Origin: Clostridiales bacterium
Lineage (GTDB): Bacteria; Bacillota; Clostridia; Lachnospirales; Lachnospiraceae
Direction of reading: 5' to 3'
Assembly (NCBI GenBank): GCA_021204765.1
Contig: JAJPYU010000263.1
Location: forward strand, 1-6,004
Length of the DNA stretch: 6,004 bases
Below are positions 4,753-6,004 of the stretch, piece by piece. The position numbers and the translations under genes were made by a program. Under the pieces are notes generated by a model. That model made no database searches and was not told the DNA's origin. It saw only the letters and a list, made by a program, of their open reading frames with translations. Every line of letters begins with the position of its first letter. Positions within the stretch are counted from its first letter, which is position 1.

Positions 4753-6004
4753 TTAGGCTTCTCCTGAGAACTCTGCTTTTGCCTCCTCGGTGAACTCGCC
4801 CATCCCGCTCATGTCCACGGTATCGTCATCATCCATGCCGAGGACATCCACAGGTATGTCCTGATCTGGATCCGCAGCATCTGCCTGGATCTTCTGATTC
4901 AGGTCATTGTCGGAGTCCAGCCTGATGGAACGGTAACGCTTCATTCCGGTGCCGGCAGGGATAAGCTGCCCGATGATGACATTTTCCTTAAGACCGATCA
5001 GGGGATCAGCCTTGCCCTTTATGGCCGCATCGGTCAGGACCTTGGTAGTCTCCTGGAAAGAGGCAGCGGACAGCCATGACTTCTTGGCCAGGGAGGCCTT
5101 GGTGATGCCGAGGAGGATCTGTTTTGCCTCAGCGGGCTCTTTGCCCTCTTCCACAAGCCGCCTGTTGGCGTCCTCGCACTCCAGTACATCTACCAGGGCT
5201 CCGGGGAGGAAATTGGAATCGCCATTATTCTCCACGCGGACGTTTTTCAGCATCTGGCGGACGATGACCTCCACGTGCTTATCGTTGATCTCAACGCCCT
5301 GGAGACGGTATACCCTCTGAACCTCGCGGAGCAGATAGTCCTGCACGGCGGTGATACCGTTGATCTTTAATATATCGTGGGGATTGACGCTTCCTTCTGT
5401 CAGCACATCCCCGGCCGCCAGCTCATCTCCGTCGCTGACCTTTATCCTTGATCCATAGGGGATCAGGTAAGTCTTGGAATCTCCGGTCTCGTTATTGGTG
5501 ACCACGATCTCCCGTTTCTTTCTGGTATCGCGTATGGTGACTGTGCCGGCGATCTCAGTGATGATAGCCAGGCCCTTGGGCTTACGCGCCTCAAACAGCT
5601 CCTCGACACGGGGAAGACCCTGGGTGATATCGCTGCCGGCCACGCCGCCGGTGTGGAAGGTACGCATGGTCAGCTGAGTGCCGGGCTCGCCGATGGACTG
5701 GGCCGCAATGATACCGACTGCCTCACCGACCTGCACGGAAGCGCCGGTGGCCATGTTGGCACCGTAGCACTTTGCGCAGATGCCCACATGGGATCTGCAG
5801 GTGAGGACGGTACGGATCTTCACTCTGGTCAGAGGATCACCGTTCTCATCCACTCCTTTGCTCATGATGACAGCGGCACGGCGGGGTGTGATCATGTGAT
5901 TTTTCTCTATCAGTACATTCCCTTCCGCATCATAGATATTCTCGCAGGACAAACGTCCGGTGATACGCTCCTGGATGTTCTCGATCTCCTCCTTGCCGTC
6001 GGAG
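4753..6004 (-). CDS. rpoC: DNA-directed RNA polymerase subunit beta', C-terminal part (partial)
   Basis: The minus-strand frame is open from the window edge (6003) to TAA at 4755-4753, giving 416 residues; the 5' part of the gene lies outside. A TTG at 5952 is an internal Leu codon, not a start: the 17 codons before it continue the protein (DGKEEIENIQERITGR). The segment contains three Cys of the second beta' zinc site in CRSHVGICAKCYG (codons at 5799, 5778 and 5769), then GEAVGIIAAQSIGEPGTQL and the trigger-loop sequence LTMRTFHTGG (Met near 5667, His near 5655), which closes on the substrate NTP during catalysis. The jaw and C-terminal regions follow, with SWLSAASFQETTKVL and ENVIIGQLIPAGTG. 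The end is an acidic tail (VLGMDDDDTVDMSG, then FTEEAKAEFSGEA), probably flexible. Its position directly upstream of rpsL is usual in Firmicutes. The small L7Ae-like gene found between rpoC and rpsL in Bacillus is absent. Confidence 0.98.
   Translation of the reverse strand, partial: SDGKEEIENIQERITGRLSCENIYDAEGNVLIEKNHMITPRRAAVIMSKGVDENGDPLTRVKIRTVLTCRSHVGICAKCYGANMATGASVQVGEAVGIIAAQSIGEPGTQLTMRTFHTGGVAGSDITQGLPRVEELFEARKPKGLAIITEIAGTVTIRDTRKKREIVVTNNETGDSKTYLIPYGSRIKVSDGDELAAGDVLTEGSVNPHDILKINGITAVQDYLLREVQRVYRLQGVEINDKHVEVIVRQMLKNVRVENNGDSNFLPGALVDVLECEDANRRLVEEGKEPAEAKQILLGITKASLAKKSWLSAASFQETTKVLTDAAIKGKADPLIGLKENVIIGQLIPAGTGMKRYRSIRLDSDNDLNQKIQADAADPDQDIPVDVLGMDDDDTVDMSGMGEFTEEAKAEFSGEA

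Overview
The window holds the 3' end of rpoC followed by a complete str operon (rpsL, rpsG, fusA, tuf), all on the minus strand, and the last codons of what looks like gatB on the plus strand, converging on tuf. No mobile element, CRISPR array, tRNA or rRNA is visible. The organism is probably a Clostridia member of the Lachnospiraceae type. The support is the wording of EF-Tu (ATDGVMAQTKEH, CHTKFTAQVYVLTKEEGGRH, the ending GRVATIIE) and of EF-G (GVFCAKGGVEPQSENVWRQADTY), the 138-residue Firmicutes form of S12, and strong AGGAGG ribosome binding sites. This placement rests on recalled family sequences, not on a search.

Read in the direction of transcription (right to left), the layout is: rpoC 3' part (6004-4753); a 152-base gap with a perfect-consensus promoter and a structured leader; rpsL (4600-4184); a 141-base gap with only weak potential structure; rpsG (4042-3572, GTG start); fusA (3559-1442), whose ribosome binding site overlaps the rpsG stop codon; a 103-base gap with a second strong promoter; tuf (1338-151); and a 15-bp hairpin terminator that works in both orientations and also closes gatB (1-102).

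The products are core gene-expression machinery: RNA polymerase beta', two small-subunit ribosomal proteins (S12 in the decoding centre, S7 in the head), the translocase EF-G and the aminoacyl-tRNA carrier EF-Tu. GatB belongs to the amidotransferase that makes Gln-tRNA and/or Asn-tRNA. The layout suggests three levels of transcription: read-through from rpoBC, a strong start before rpsL, and a further strong start before tuf, which would fit the greater need for EF-Tu.

I see no undescribed protein system. The items most worth following are in the non-coding DNA: the nested stem-loop leader of rpsL, the two promoters placed directly after stop codons, the long rpsL-rpsG gap, and the GTG start of rpsG that a longest-ORF call would miss. 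All coding frames read through without frameshift or premature stop.
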